The notes under the pieces: model-generated | Told to the model about the DNA's origin: nothing | The model's database searches: none | The model's input: only the letters and a program-made list of their open reading frames with translations | From: DATFYM01 sp035315065 | GTDB taxonomy: Bacteria; Acidobacteriota; Terriglobia; UBA7540 | Assembly (NCBI GenBank): GCA_035315065.1 | Contig: DATFYM010000015.1 | Coordinates: 1 to 64,000, forward strand | DNA length: 64,000 nucleotides | Reading direction: 5' to 3' | In this document: positions 52,801-61,861 of the stretch, one piece after another | Layout: the number at the start of each line of letters is the position of its first letter | Position numbering within the stretch: the first letter of the stretch is position 1 | Program-made: the position numbers and the translations under genes

Positions 52801-55113
52801 TCAATGCGCCGCCTCCATCAGCTCTGCGCTGACGCGAGGCGGGGGCATCACGGTGGCTTTCGCCGTTGTTGATTTCAGCACGTGGCGGTAGAGGTTCAGC
52901 GTGCGCTCGGTCATTCCCTCTCGCGTGTAGTGCGCGAGGAATCTCTCCCGCCCCGCTTTTCCCATGGCTTCACGCTTGGCTGGGTCCGCGATCAGGGTGG
53001 CGAGCGCCGTGCGCAGGCTCTCCGCGTTACCGGGCTCTGCCAAAATGCCGGTGACGCCATCCTCGATTACTTCTTTCATCCCGCCTGCTCGGCAGCCCAC
53101 CACCGGCTTTGAGAACATCATGGCTTCAAGGAAGACCAGGCCAAAGGACTCGAAGAGCGAGGGCGCCGCGAAGATGTCGCACTGCGCGAGGTAATTCTCG
53201 AGCTCGGCGTCGGAGATCTTGCCGGTGAAGATTACCTGGTTGCGGAAGGGCGCCTTGCCGTGCCGTGCCCGGAACAGTCCGGCCCGCGTGGTGCCGTCGG
53301 GCTGGGGCCGATCTTCACCCACCAGAATGAAGCGCACCTTGGGATATTTCAGGCAAAGTGCGGGGATTATTTTCAGAAGCACATCAATGCCCTTGCGGCG
53401 TTCGAAGCGGCCCGCGAAGAGCACGTCGAGGGTATCCTTTTTCTGGGCCGGCAGCTTGCCTCGAGAGCGGTCTTCCATGCCGTGGGGAACAACGAGGAGC
53501 TGCCCGGGACGGAATTGGATGCCGTAGCTCTCCTGCATGATCTCGACGATCGCTTGGCTGTTGGCGCGCAGGCCGTGGGCGCGCTCCGTCACCAGCGTTT
53601 CCGCCGCGATTAGCTCCTCAAAGAATCTCTGCTGCTCGGCCGTGCCGGTCACCAGTTCGGAATTGGTCTTGATCCACGTCTTGATCGACGTGTGCAGGCT
53701 CGTTACCATCCGGAAGGAGCCGTCCACAATCGGGGCGATGCCTTCGGCATCCCAGATGGGTGCCTCGACAATGTCGATCGCGTGCGTTTGTTGAATGCGT
53801 TTCAACTCGCGCAGCATCCGGGCTGAAAATTGCCAGATGTGCTTCGGCACTACTATGCCCGGCGGGCTCGATGGCTCCTCCTGGTCCATAGCCAGCCGAT
53901 GCACCCAGACACCTTCTTCGAAATCCACCGTGTTGTGGGACGCTGTGCTTCGGGTGAGCACGTGCACGTTGTGCCCGCACGCGGCGAGACCATTGGCGAG
54001 ATCGTAGGTGAGCCGGCAGATACCACCCACCCCGCTGGGCGGGTATGTCTGGCTTAGATAGCAAACGGTCAACCTCTCGGACTTCGGCAGCAGGGTAGTA
54101 CAGGGCTTAAAGGTTCCGGCGTATGCCGGGTCAAGCACGTCGAAAGCAACGGATCCGCGCAATTGTCGGGCGATGGGCGAACCGATGAAGCGCCGGGGCT
54201 GCACGAGCCCATGTTCGATGCCCTCACGCGTTGCCAAGTCAGCATCACGCTGAAACTGCTCCATTGCCTCCTGCGGAGCAATCCCTTGTGCAATGTGATG
54301 GCGGAGGGTCGCTTCCCATTCATCGATGGATCGCTTCCAATCCTCCACCAGCGTGCGCGTGGATGTGCCCGGTGGACTGTTCTTAAGGCTAAAGTAAATC
54401 TTGCCTTTGATAACCGGACGATAGTTCGTGGTGGCGCGGCTGGCGCCGCGCATATCGCTAGGGAGAAAGCGGTGATAGACAAAGGCGTTCGAAAGTTGCT
54501 TGAGGAGGTAGCCGGCGTCGATCAAGCGCATGCAGACATCGGTCTCGTCCAAATAGGGACCGAATTCTTCGTCCCACCCCCCCACTTCCATTAGAGCGCT
54601 GCGACGGTAAACGGCATTGGTTCCCTGCAGGTAGGGAAACTCGAGGCAGCCAGGGTAGCAGAATTCTCCGCCCGGGAAGGGAACGTTCCAGCGCGGGTTG
54701 CCGAGACGATTACACAGGGAGTAGCGATATTGGAGATCGTAACCAGTGTGGTTATACACGATGCCGCCCGCGGCCCCCACATCGTCGCTGTCAAAGGCGG
54801 CTACAATGTCATCCAGCCAGTTCTCGTCCGGCACCGCGTCGTCATCCATGAATCCAACGAGCTCGCCGTGCGCCATTTCGATGCCGACGTTCCGCGAGAC
54901 GGATAGATTGCGCTCCGAACAGGTCCCAACTCGAATGTGCGCACGATGCTTTTCCAGCACCTCGGATGTGTGGTCCGGCGAAGGACCATTGACCACCACC
55001 ACTTCAAACCAGGGATAGTTCAGCCTGCGCAACGACTGCAGAGTCGTATCGAGGCTAGTAGCCCGATTGTAAGTATTGATGACGATCGAGACTCTCAGAT
55101 TAGAAACCGGCAT
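52801..55113 (-). CDS. Bifunctional GT2-GT4 glycosyltransferase
   Basis: The 770-residue chain joins two catalytic units. Residues 1-330 are a GT2 (GT-A) domain: VSIVINTYNRATSLDTTLQS, the metal-binding DDD at 90-92 in GFMDDDAVPDENW and NAVYRRSALMEVGGWDEEFG. Residues 350-750 are a GT4 (GT-B) domain: LSQTYPPSGVGGICRLTYDL, VVPHGMEDRSRGKLP, LFAGRFERRKGIDVLLKIIP and the donor site APSLFESFGLVFLEAMMFSK with E-x7-E. Such fusions add two sugars in sequence. It would extend the flagellar or surface glycan. The ribosome-binding site GGGAGGCG is ten bases from the ATG. It is transcribed in the same direction as galE, 500 bp away. Confidence 0.9.
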   Translation of the reverse strand: MPVSNLRVSIVINTYNRATSLDTTLQSLRRLNYPWFEVVVVNGPSPDHTSEVLEKHRAHIRVGTCSERNLSVSRNVGIEMAHGELVGFMDDDAVPDENWLDDIVAAFDSDDVGAAGGIVYNHTGYDLQYRYSLCNRLGNPRWNVPFPGGEFCYPGCLEFPYLQGTNAVYRRSALMEVGGWDEEFGPYLDETDVCMRLIDAGYLLKQLSNAFVYHRFLPSDMRGASRATTNYRPVIKGKIYFSLKNSPPGTSTRTLVEDWKRSIDEWEATLRHHIAQGIAPQEAMEQFQRDADLATREGIEHGLVQPRRFIGSPIARQLRGSVAFDVLDPAYAGTFKPCTTLLPKSERLTVCYLSQTYPPSGVGGICRLTYDLANGLAACGHNVHVLTRSTASHNTVDFEEGVWVHRLAMDQEEPSSPPGIVVPKHIWQFSARMLRELKRIQQTHAIDIVEAPIWDAEGIAPIVDGSFRMVTSLHTSIKTWIKTNSELVTGTAEQQRFFEELIAAETLVTERAHGLRANSQAIVEIMQESYGIQFRPGQLLVVPHGMEDRSRGKLPAQKKDTLDVLFAGRFERRKGIDVLLKIIPALCLKYPKVRFILVGEDRPQPDGTTRAGLFRARHGKAPFRNQVIFTGKISDAELENYLAQCDIFAAPSLFESFGLVFLEAMMFSKPVVGCRAGGMKEVIEDGVTGILAEPGNAESLRTALATLIADPAKREAMGKAGRERFLAHYTREGMTERTLNLYRHVLKSTTAKATVMPPPRVSAELMEAAH

Positions 55114-55351
55114 GGGTGATTCGCCTCCCTACTCGCCCGAGCATTCTAGACAATGGCGTGAAATAACAGAAAACCCTCATTTCTCCTTCGTACCGAAACC
55201 ACGTCGTACCACGAAGGTGAACATGCTCGAACTTCCTCAAAAGGAACCATGAAGAGTATGCTCACGAAGTCCAGCCCTCGGCGCGGCGATTCATGATTGA
55301 ACAGAATCTCCTCGCTTGCTCGGGGAGGTCAGTCGTTTTCCCGATGCCTAT

Positions 55352-55418
55352 CATTCCTCTCGTCCTTTGCGCCTCGGTGTCTCGATACTGGAAGCTCCTC
55401 GCAATCATTCCGCAGGCC
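55352..55418. repeat. Dispersed repeat copy (GGAAGCTCCTCG), second copy
   Basis: It matches 46297-46350 in the same orientation. The surrounding gap 55114-55608 shows no gene; open frames there lack start signals. Confidence 0.65.
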
Positions 55419-55608
55419 ACATTGCATGTGCAGGGCCAAATTCTGGGTTCGGCATAACACCACGTTGGTCCCGGCAGAAGAAGCTCCAACGCGCTGAAAA
55501 CAAACAGAAATAATACGAAAGCTGGCTCTCGCTCGAGAGTCACAAAGCCCGTGAAATGAAACCCTCTCCACTACGGGATAAATGATGAGAGTTCGCTTAA
55601 GATCGCGG

Positions 55609-56658
55609 TTAGACCCGCGCCTCCGACAAGCCAATCGAATGCTCTTCGGATCCCGTTTGCCAAGCGCCGTCCAGCAACGCCGCCTGTTTCGCGCCCGACT
55701 GGTGCCAATCCCATGCCGTGCGCACGATTTCGTCCAGTCCCGTTTCTACAGAAGACCAGCCAAGAACCGATTTCGCCTTTGTCGGCTGCGCCACCAGAAC
55801 CGGCGGGTCACCCGGTCTGCGCGCCATCTCGCGGACAGGGACCAGATGCTCACTCACACGCTCAACGGAGGCAACTACCTCGCGGACAGAGTACCCATGG
55901 CCGGTGCCCAGGTTGAGTGCAACGGTTTCGCCTCCACCGAGCAGGTACTCGGCAGCCGCCAGGTGCGCACGCGCCAAGTCACTTACATGGATATAGTCGC
56001 GAACGGCAGTCCCATCCGCAGTGGCGTAATCGGTGCCATAAATATCGACAAACTTCCTGGCCCCGGCAGCCGCATCCAGCACCAACGGAATTAAATGGGT
56101 CTCCGGATCGTGTGCTTCGCCCAATTCACCTTCAGGATCCGCTCCGGCCGCATTAAAGTAGCGAAGCGCAACTGACTTGAGCCCGTAAGCCTTGCCATAC
56201 CAAGCTAGCATCTTCTCAACGAACAGCTTGGATTCGCCGTAGGGATTGATCGGGTGCTGCGGCGCCCCCTCGGTGATGGGAACGGACTCGGGCACTCCGT
56301 ACGTCGCACAGGTCGAGGAGAAGACGACGCGCCGCACCCCCGCTTGAAGCATGGCGTCGAATAGCGCGAGGGCATTCACGACATTGTTGCGGAAGTACTT
56401 CCGTGGATTGGCCATGGATTCGCCGACATAGGCATGGGCGGCGAAGTGCATGACGAGGTCAATGCCATAGCAAGACAGAGTATCCTGAACGAGCGAAGTA
56501 TCGCCTACATCCCCCTCGATGAATGGACCAGATTTGGCCGCCCAGCGGTGACCAGTGCTCAGGTTATCCAGCACAACAACCGTATGCCCTCTCCGGGCTA
56601 CTTCTTTGGCTGCATGACTTCCGATATAGCCAGCACCGCCTGTAATCAGTACCCGCAT
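55609..56658 (-). CDS. galE: UDP-glucose 4-epimerase
   Basis: The 349-residue extended SDR has the NAD site GGAGYIGSH (7-15), DNLSTGHRWA, HFAAHAYVGESM, the catalytic serine/threonine in SSTCATYG (114-121) and YGESK (Y140, K144). It also has the substrate-binding ALRYFNAAGADPEGELGE. All features are those of GalE, which interconverts UDP-glucose and UDP-galactose (or the GlcNAc pair). It would supply the sugar donors for the glycosyltransferases around it. The start ATG at 56658 has GAGG five bases upstream. Length is normal. Confidence 0.93.
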   Translation of the reverse strand: MRVLITGGAGYIGSHAAKEVARRGHTVVVLDNLSTGHRWAAKSGPFIEGDVGDTSLVQDTLSCYGIDLVMHFAAHAYVGESMANPRKYFRNNVVNALALFDAMLQAGVRRVVFSSTCATYGVPESVPITEGAPQHPINPYGESKLFVEKMLAWYGKAYGLKSVALRYFNAAGADPEGELGEAHDPETHLIPLVLDAAAGARKFVDIYGTDYATADGTAVRDYIHVSDLARAHLAAAEYLLGGGETVALNLGTGHGYSVREVVASVERVSEHLVPVREMARRPGDPPVLVAQPTKAKSVLGWSSVETGLDEIVRTAWDWHQSGAKQAALLDGAWQTGSEEHSIGLSEARV

Positions 56659-56713
56659 GGGACCTCATCTAACGAACCGGACTATGCCGCAGCCGGGCCA
56701 AAGCGCCCTCAAT

Positions 56714-56931
56714 CGTCACCAGATCTCGTACCTTTGCCGGCCACTTGCATTCCTGTGCAAACGGAGGGCCAATTACGCCCACGCGCGATGAGTTCAAGTG
56801 TAGGGCCATGAACACCTCTCAGATGGCAGGCTCAAGACTAATCGAGCACCCGGGCATCCAAGCTTCAACGCGGTTAACGGTGATGATGCAATAGTAAGCA
56901 CTTTCTCATGGAAGTGCGATTGCAAGCAGCT
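56714..56931. repeat. Dispersed 210-bp repeat, copy 2
   Basis: Same orientation and order of blocks as 51003-51210. It lies in the galE upstream region, so the galE promoter may sit within or next to it. No other gene is seen in 56659-57070. Confidence 0.72.
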
Positions 56932-57070
56932 TAAGAGCAGTGATCCAGGGCTTGACCTCTCTCGGCCGAGCTTGGGGCCGCTCATCATATCGGGATGACC
57001 GGTCCCCAGCATCACGACCTTGTTTCCGGTCGCGCCGAGAGTGGAGCCGCGATGCGAATCCACTTCCGCC

Positions 57071-58660
57071 GTGGGGCAATACGACTTAGGAAAAGAGATG
57101 GCTCGCAATAACAGAATGTCGGCTGCCATCGGGGCGCACCAACGCGCCGTTGCCATCGCGCCTGACCACCCGGACTCTCACCTGACGCTCGCCAGGGCGC
57201 TACGTGATCAACATAGGTTTAGGGAAGCGGCGGAGTCATTCCGGCGCGTCATCAAACTTAGGCCATCCGATCTGCAGGCGCAAATCGGCCTCGGCGCCAT
57301 GCTTCATCAGGCAGGGGAGCTGTCGGCGGCCACGGAAGCGTATGTCCGTGCTTTGCAGTTGAAACCAGACTGTGCCGAGGCATTCACGAACCTAGGACTC
57401 GTGTGCCAGGATTTGGGAGATTTCGCGCTGGCTGTCGAGCTGCAGCGTCAAGCGATTGCAGTTGCACCTGGGATGGCGGATGCACACAACAATCTCGGCT
57501 CCGCGCTTTCGAAGCAGGGCAACACCGAGGATGCGCTGGCCTGCTTTCGTCGTGCCCTCGCTCTGAAACCGGATCACGCCGGAGCTCACTACAACATCGG
57601 GCACCTCTTCGCGAACCGCGGAGATCTGATGGCCGCCGAGACGTGGTACCGGCGCGCGCTGGCGTACAAGCCTCAGTCCGGCACGTTGCGTTTCTATCTT
57701 GGCGTGCTGCACCTCTTGCAAGGTAGGTTCTCGCCGGGCTGGCAGGAGTACGAATTCCGCTGGGGTTCCAGGCATCTGCGCGATGCCAAGCGCACCTTCT
57801 CGCAGCCGCAATGGCGCGGCGAACCGCTGGGAGGGGACTCCATTCTGCTATATGCGGAGCAAGGACTTGGAGACACCATGCAGTTTGTCCGCTACGCCCC
57901 ATTGGTAGCGGCGCGCGGAGGGCGAGTGCTGCTGGAAGTCCAGGCGGGGTTACGCCGCCTGATCGCCGGGATGGAGGGGTGGGGACAGGTACTCTCGCAA
58001 GGGGATCCCCTCCCGGACTTCCGCTGGCAGTGCCCCTTGATGAGTCTTCCGCTGGCATTCAAGACGGAACTGGCGAGTATTCCTGGCTCCGTGCCTTACC
58101 TGCGTGCGAATGACGGGGAGGTCGAACGGTGGTCGGAGAGACTGCAAGGAAGTGAACTTCGCGTCGGCGTGGCGTGGGCAGGGAATTCAAAGCATCCGCG
58201 CGAGAGCATGCGCTCTATTCCGCTTGCGGCGTTGGCACCGCTCACCGCCGTCGAAGGCACACGTTTTTACTCGCTACAGAAGGGTCCGGCTGCAGCGCAG
58301 ATCCGGGGGCTTCCCTCCCGCATGATGGTCATCGACCTCGACGCGGAGCAGAAAGATTTCGCCGATACGGCGGCGATTGTCGCCAATCTTGACCTCGTCA
58401 TCTCGATCGATACCTCGGTGGCGCACCTTGCTGGCGCGTTAGGAAAGCCCGTATGGGTACTGCTGCACCACGTGCCCGACTGGCGGTGGCTATTGGGTCG
58501 CGAAGACAGTCCCTGGTATCCTACAGCGCGCTTGTTTCGAAAATCTGTGACAGAAGATTGGCAGGCCGTGGTGCATCGCCTGCGGGATGAGATTGAAAAG
58601 CTGGCAAAGCAGACCGCCCGCCAAGATCAAGCACGCACCCCGGAGGGCCGACATCCGTAA
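57071..58660 (+). CDS. TPR protein with GT9-like glycosyltransferase C-terminus
   Basis: The protein of about 529 residues starts with six canonical TPR units (QYDLGKEMARNNRMSAAIGA, FTNLGLVCQDLGDFALAVEL, HNNLGSALSKQGNTEDALAC, HYNIGHLFANRGDLMAAETW). It ends in a GT-B-like domain similar to heptosyltransferases of family 9 (GDSILLYAEQGLGDTMQFVR, VGVAWAGNSKHPRESMRSIP, LDLVISIDTSVAHLAGALGK, VWVLLHHVPDWRW). This combination is common in modification islands and may glycosylate proteins recognised by the TPR. The first TPR unit needs a start at or before the GTG at 57071; the ATG at 57098 has a better ribosome-binding site (AGGA) but cuts that unit. The 5' end may therefore be damaged. Confidence 0.85.
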   Translation: MGQYDLGKEMARNNRMSAAIGAHQRAVAIAPDHPDSHLTLARALRDQHRFREAAESFRRVIKLRPSDLQAQIGLGAMLHQAGELSAATEAYVRALQLKPDCAEAFTNLGLVCQDLGDFALAVELQRQAIAVAPGMADAHNNLGSALSKQGNTEDALACFRRALALKPDHAGAHYNIGHLFANRGDLMAAETWYRRALAYKPQSGTLRFYLGVLHLLQGRFSPGWQEYEFRWGSRHLRDAKRTFSQPQWRGEPLGGDSILLYAEQGLGDTMQFVRYAPLVAARGGRVLLEVQAGLRRLIAGMEGWGQVLSQGDPLPDFRWQCPLMSLPLAFKTELASIPGSVPYLRANDGEVERWSERLQGSELRVGVAWAGNSKHPRESMRSIPLAALAPLTAVEGTRFYSLQKGPAAAQIRGLPSRMMVIDLDAEQKDFADTAAIVANLDLVISIDTSVAHLAGALGKPVWVLLHHVPDWRWLLGREDSPWYPTARLFRKSVTEDWQAVVHRLRDEIEKLAKQTARQDQARTPEGRHP

Positions 58661-58678
58661 ACACGCAGTGGGCAATAT

Positions 58679-58750
58679 TTGCCCATCCAGATAAGCCTGG
58701 AATGCCAGGGATCTTTCTCCCTTTTATCGCTGGGACTTCCGTTGCCAGAC
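58679..58750. repeat. Dispersed repeat copy (TTGCCCA...CTTCCGTT), second copy
   Basis: It matches 46392-46465. It is located between the TPR-glycosyltransferase stop and flbD. The rest of the gap holds no gene. Confidence 0.6.
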
Positions 58751-58911
58751 CTATCCCCGCCAGCCCCAAGCTGGAGGTTGGGCATTCCCACGCTAACTAC
58801 CCCTCAGAGTTTTTCCGAAAGCGGTCGATATATAAAACGGACGTATTAAACGGACTAACGATTGCTTGTTACAACATGGGTTCGTGGGTGCGGGAGATTG
58901 TGAGGAGAGTA

Positions 58912-59163
58912 ATGATCCATCTCACTAAACTCAACAACCAGCCCATGGTGCTGAACTCGGAGTTGGTTGAGTTCATTGAGAACAAACCAGACACGGTGAT
59001 CACCCTCATCACCGGGAACAAGGTCGTGGTGTTGGAAACCACCGAAGAAATTATCAGCCGCATCGTCGACTTCCGGCGGCGCGTGATGGCCGGGATCTGT
59101 ACCGCGCTGCCGCCCAAGGCAACCTGGCAGCCGGAGGATGATGACTCGTCGAGGCCAGACTAA
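58912..59163 (+). CDS. flbD: FlbD-family flagellar protein
   Basis: The 83-residue protein starts with MIHLTKLNNQPMVLNSELVE, then FIENKPDTVITLITGNKVVV and LETTEEIISRIVDFRR. This is the compact FlbD (DUF/PF06289) pattern, a small cytoplasmic protein found before motA in many flagellar operons. Its function is not established. The C-terminal tail is charged. The ATG has GAGGAG four bases upstream; the open frame extends 70 codons further without a start signal. Eleven bases separate it from motA, so they are one transcript. Confidence 0.9.
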   Translation: MIHLTKLNNQPMVLNSELVEFIENKPDTVITLITGNKVVVLETTEEIISRIVDFRRRVMAGICTALPPKATWQPEDDDSSRPD

Positions 59164-59174
59164 GGGGGTCGGCG

Positions 59175-59978
59175 TTGGACAAAAGTACCTTTGCCGGCAT
59201 TGCACTGGCGCTGGCGGGAATCCTGGGCGGCATGATGATCGAGGGCGGCAAACTGGCCCAGATCCTTCAGCCTACCGCGGCGATGATCGTGTTCGGAGGG
59301 ACCTTCGGCGCGGTCATGATTCAGTACCCGCTCCCGCTCGTCCTGGCCAGTGTGTCCCATCTCAGCCAGGTCTTCTTCGAAAAGTCGAGGGACTTCGAGA
59401 CCATCATCCAGGAAGTGGTGGGCTACGCCAAGCAAGCCCGCAAAGACGGCATCGTTTCCTTGGACAAACAACTGGACAAAATGGACGACCCGTTTCTTAA
59501 GAAGTCTCTCATGTTGGCGATCGACGGAACCGATCCGCAGGAACTGCGTAAGATGATGGAACTGGAGATGGACAACCAAACCGAGCACGAGGAGAAGATC
59601 CCCCAGGTTTTCGAGTCGGCGGGCGGGTTTTCGCCCACCATCGGCATCATCGGCGCGGTGCTCGGACTCATCCAGGTGATGCAGCACCTGGATAATATCA
59701 CTGAGGTGGGAAAGGGCATCGCCGTGGCTTTTGTAGCCACCATCTACGGTGTGGCCTTGGCCAACATCTTCCTTCTTCCCTCGGCGGGGAAACTGAAGAT
59801 TCGCATGCGCGAACAGCAACTGACCCGGGAGATGATCCTGGAGGGAGTGATCTCCATCCTGGAGGGGCTGAACCCGCGCATGGTCGAAACCAAGCTGCGA
59901 GGGTTCCTGGTGGCGGGCACGCAAGAGAAGCAAGAAAAGAAGGAGGCCGAGGGTGAGCAGAAAGAAGCGGCATCCTGA
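59175..59978 (+). CDS. motA: Flagellar stator protein MotA
   Basis: The 267-residue protein has four membrane helices: FAGIALALAGILGGMMIEGG, TAAMIVFGGTFGAVMIQYPL, IGIIGAVLGLIQVMQHL and GIAVAFVATIYGVALANIF. A cytoplasmic loop carries the charged residues that drive the rotor (ARKDGIVSLDKQLDKMDDPF, RKMMELEMDNQTEHEEKIP). Five MotA surround a MotB pair to form the proton or sodium channel. GPxAxGxxAFxAT-type proline before the third helix reads GGFSPTIGIIG. The start is TTG behind GGGGG. It overlaps motB by 26 bases. Confidence 0.95.
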   Translation: MDKSTFAGIALALAGILGGMMIEGGKLAQILQPTAAMIVFGGTFGAVMIQYPLPLVLASVSHLSQVFFEKSRDFETIIQEVVGYAKQARKDGIVSLDKQLDKMDDPFLKKSLMLAIDGTDPQELRKMMELEMDNQTEHEEKIPQVFESAGGFSPTIGIIGAVLGLIQVMQHLDNITEVGKGIAVAFVATIYGVALANIFLLPSAGKLKIRMREQQLTREMILEGVISILEGLNPRMVETKLRGFLVAGTQEKQEKKEAEGEQKEAAS

Positions 59979-60882
59979 GCACGCAAACCACGAACGATGG
60001 CTGGTTTCCTACGCTGACTTTATCACCTTGATGTTTGCGTTCTTCGTGGTGATGTTCTCATCGTCGCAAGTCGACAAGCGCAAGGTGGGAAAACTCGCTC
60101 TCGCCATGCAGGTGGCGTTTCAGCAAATGGGTATCTTTGAAGCCTCGAACACCAAGATGCCCCTTTCTACCACGGCGCCCATGCCGTACTCCGAGGCCCA
60201 ATTGGTCGAGAACACGCCACTCACCGAAGCCATGGGACGGCTGGTTTCGACGTCGCGCGGCAAACCTGGAGCGACCGTAGGCGCACCCGGAGGCGGATAC
60301 GGACGCGGGCCCGGGGGCAGACCCGGGGCTGGACCCGGAGCTGGACCCGGAGGCGGGCCTGGTCTCCCCGACCTCGACCAATTGCGGCGCGAGATCGAGA
60401 GGGCCCTCGCTCCCCAGTTGCGTTTGAACGAAGTGGCGATCGAACCGAGGGGGGACGGAATGGTGCTCAGCCTTCGCGAAGTTGGTTTCTTCGACAGCGG
60501 ATCCGCCACTCTAAAGGAAGGAGCTGAGCCGGCCATCAGCAAGCTAGCCGCCGTGCTGCTTGTCCACACCTGCTTTCTCCGCATCGAGGGGCATACCGAC
60601 AACGTCCCGATTCACTCCTCGGCCTTCGCTTCCAATTGGGAGCTTTCCACGGCGCGCGCCACCAACATGATTTCCTTGTTCACCGCGCAGTACCGTTTTG
60701 ACCCCGCTCGCCTTTCCGCCGGCGGATACGCGGAGTTCCACCCCGCGGCTTCCAACGATACGCCGGAAGGAAGGGCGCTAAATCGACGCGTGGATATTGT
60801 GATCCTTCCCCCAGAGGATTTCTCCACTCATTTGGCGGCCACTTCCATCATCAGGGCCTTGCCACCCAAGGGTGGCAAGTAA
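59953..60882 (+). CDS. motB: Flagellar stator protein MotB with a glycine/proline linker
   Basis: The 309-residue protein has one membrane helix with the ion-binding aspartate D22 (SYADFITLMFAFFVVMFSSS). A plug region follows. An unusual linker at about residues 110-138 (APGGGYGRGPGGRPGAGPGA) leads to an OmpA-like peptidoglycan-binding domain (FFDSGSATLKEGAEPAISKL, RIEGHTDNVPIHSSAFASNW, GYAEFHPAASNDTPEGRALN-RRVDI). It anchors the stator to the cell wall. The GTG start lies inside the end of motA, giving translational coupling. The linker is longer and far more Gly/Pro-rich than usual. Confidence 0.95.
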   Translation: MSRKKRHPEHANHERWLVSYADFITLMFAFFVVMFSSSQVDKRKVGKLALAMQVAFQQMGIFEASNTKMPLSTTAPMPYSEAQLVENTPLTEAMGRLVSTSRGKPGATVGAPGGGYGRGPGGRPGAGPGAGPGGGPGLPDLDQLRREIERALAPQLRLNEVAIEPRGDGMVLSLREVGFFDSGSATLKEGAEPAISKLAAVLLVHTCFLRIEGHTDNVPIHSSAFASNWELSTARATNMISLFTAQYRFDPARLSAGGYAEFHPAASNDTPEGRALNRRVDIVILPPEDFSTHLAATSIIRALPPKGGK

Positions 60883-61174
60883 GGCCCGCATCTCGAAGCT
60901 CGCCCAATCGAAAACTCGAAAGTCGAGATTCGGGAATCAGGCTGACGCGTTGCGTTCTTCGAATTCCCGCTTGGCTTTTCACTCTCTCATTATTTTCCCC
61001 TCAAGTCGGACGACGACCTTGACGATTTCTAATGAGGCAGCTCTCAAAAATCGGGGCTTGCTATTTCGGTGTCCTGAGGTTAATATTCGTTGGAGTAATG
61101 ACTTATTTAGCCATCGGATACTTCGGCGTCATCGAGGTTACCGACAGAACACCGATTACTCGGGGGAAGATTCG
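60883..61174. other. Gap between motB and the response regulator, no gene seen
   Basis: The segment has GAAAACTCGAAAGTCGAGATTC, one short inverted repeat of the TCGAAAG word. It also has a diverged direct repeat TATTTCGGTGTCCTGAGGTTA / ATACTTCGGCGTCATCGAGG at about 61062 and 61120. This might be a pair of regulator-binding sites in front of the response regulator gene. Confidence 0.45.
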
Positions 61175-61861
61175 ATGCGGGTTCTGGTGGTAGAGGACGA
61201 CAAGCCGGTCGGCCGCTTTTTGCAGAAGGGCCTCGAAGCCGAGCATTATGCGGTTGACGTTGCTCTGGACGGCGCCGCGGCGCTTCAGATGACGGAAGGC
61301 TGCAACTACGACCTCATCATTCTCGATTTGAATCTGCCGGGCATTGATGGGTTGGACGTCCTCAAGCGTATCCGTGGGGCGCGTTCTTCCGCGCCCGTGT
61401 TAATCCTCAGTTCACGCACTAAGGTTGAGGACCGGGTGAAAGGATTGGATCTTGGGGCAGACGACTACCTGCCTAAGCCATTTGCCTTTTCCGAGCTTGC
61501 CGCGCGCACTCGCTGCTTGCTGCGCCGCACGTCGCGCCCGGTCGAGACCAGCCTCCGCATCGCCGACCTGGAGTTGAGTCGGGTTGATCGCCGCGTGAAC
61601 CGGGACGGACGAACTATCGAACTGAGTCCAAAAGAATTCTCCTTGCTCGAGTACATGATGCGAAACTCCGGCCGAACAGTGACGCGCGCCATGATCATCG
61701 AGCACGTCTGGAATCTCTCGTTCGACACAATGACCAACGTAGTCGACGTCTACGTCAGCTACCTGCGAAGGAAGATCGACGACGGTCGCGACCAAAAGCT
61801 GATCAACACCATCCGTGGAGTCGGCTATCGGATTGGTCCGGTGCGGAGCGGGGAGGACTGA
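61175..61861 (+). CDS. OmpR/PhoB-family response regulator
   Basis: The 228-residue protein has an N-terminal receiver (acidic residues E7-D8-D9 in LVVEDDKP, phospho-aspartate D51 in LIILDLNLPGIDG, the switch serine in VLILSSR, lysine in DYLPKPFAF). A C-terminal winged helix (LSPKEFSLLEYMMRNSGRTV, VDVYVSYLRRKID, TIRGVGYRIG) binds DNA as a dimer. It resembles the CusR/CopR-like group. The ATG at 61175 follows GGGGGA; the frame upstream lacks a start signal and domain. No cognate kinase follows directly. Confidence 0.93.
   Translation: MRVLVVEDDKPVGRFLQKGLEAEHYAVDVALDGAAALQMTEGCNYDLIILDLNLPGIDGLDVLKRIRGARSSAPVLILSSRTKVEDRVKGLDLGADDYLPKPFAFSELAARTRCLLRRTSRPVETSLRIADLELSRVDRRVNRDGRTIELSPKEFSLLEYMMRNSGRTVTRAMIIEHVWNLSFDTMTNVVDVYVSYLRRKIDDGRDQKLINTIRGVGYRIGPVRSGED

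Noticed and set aside
56985..57070. Minus-strand fragment reading NKVVMLGTGHPD, like the start of a metallo-beta-lactamase-fold protein
   Set aside because: Only about 25 residues match, no HxHxDH motif follows, and the plus-strand TPR unit overlaps it. It could be a remnant but is too weak to annotate.
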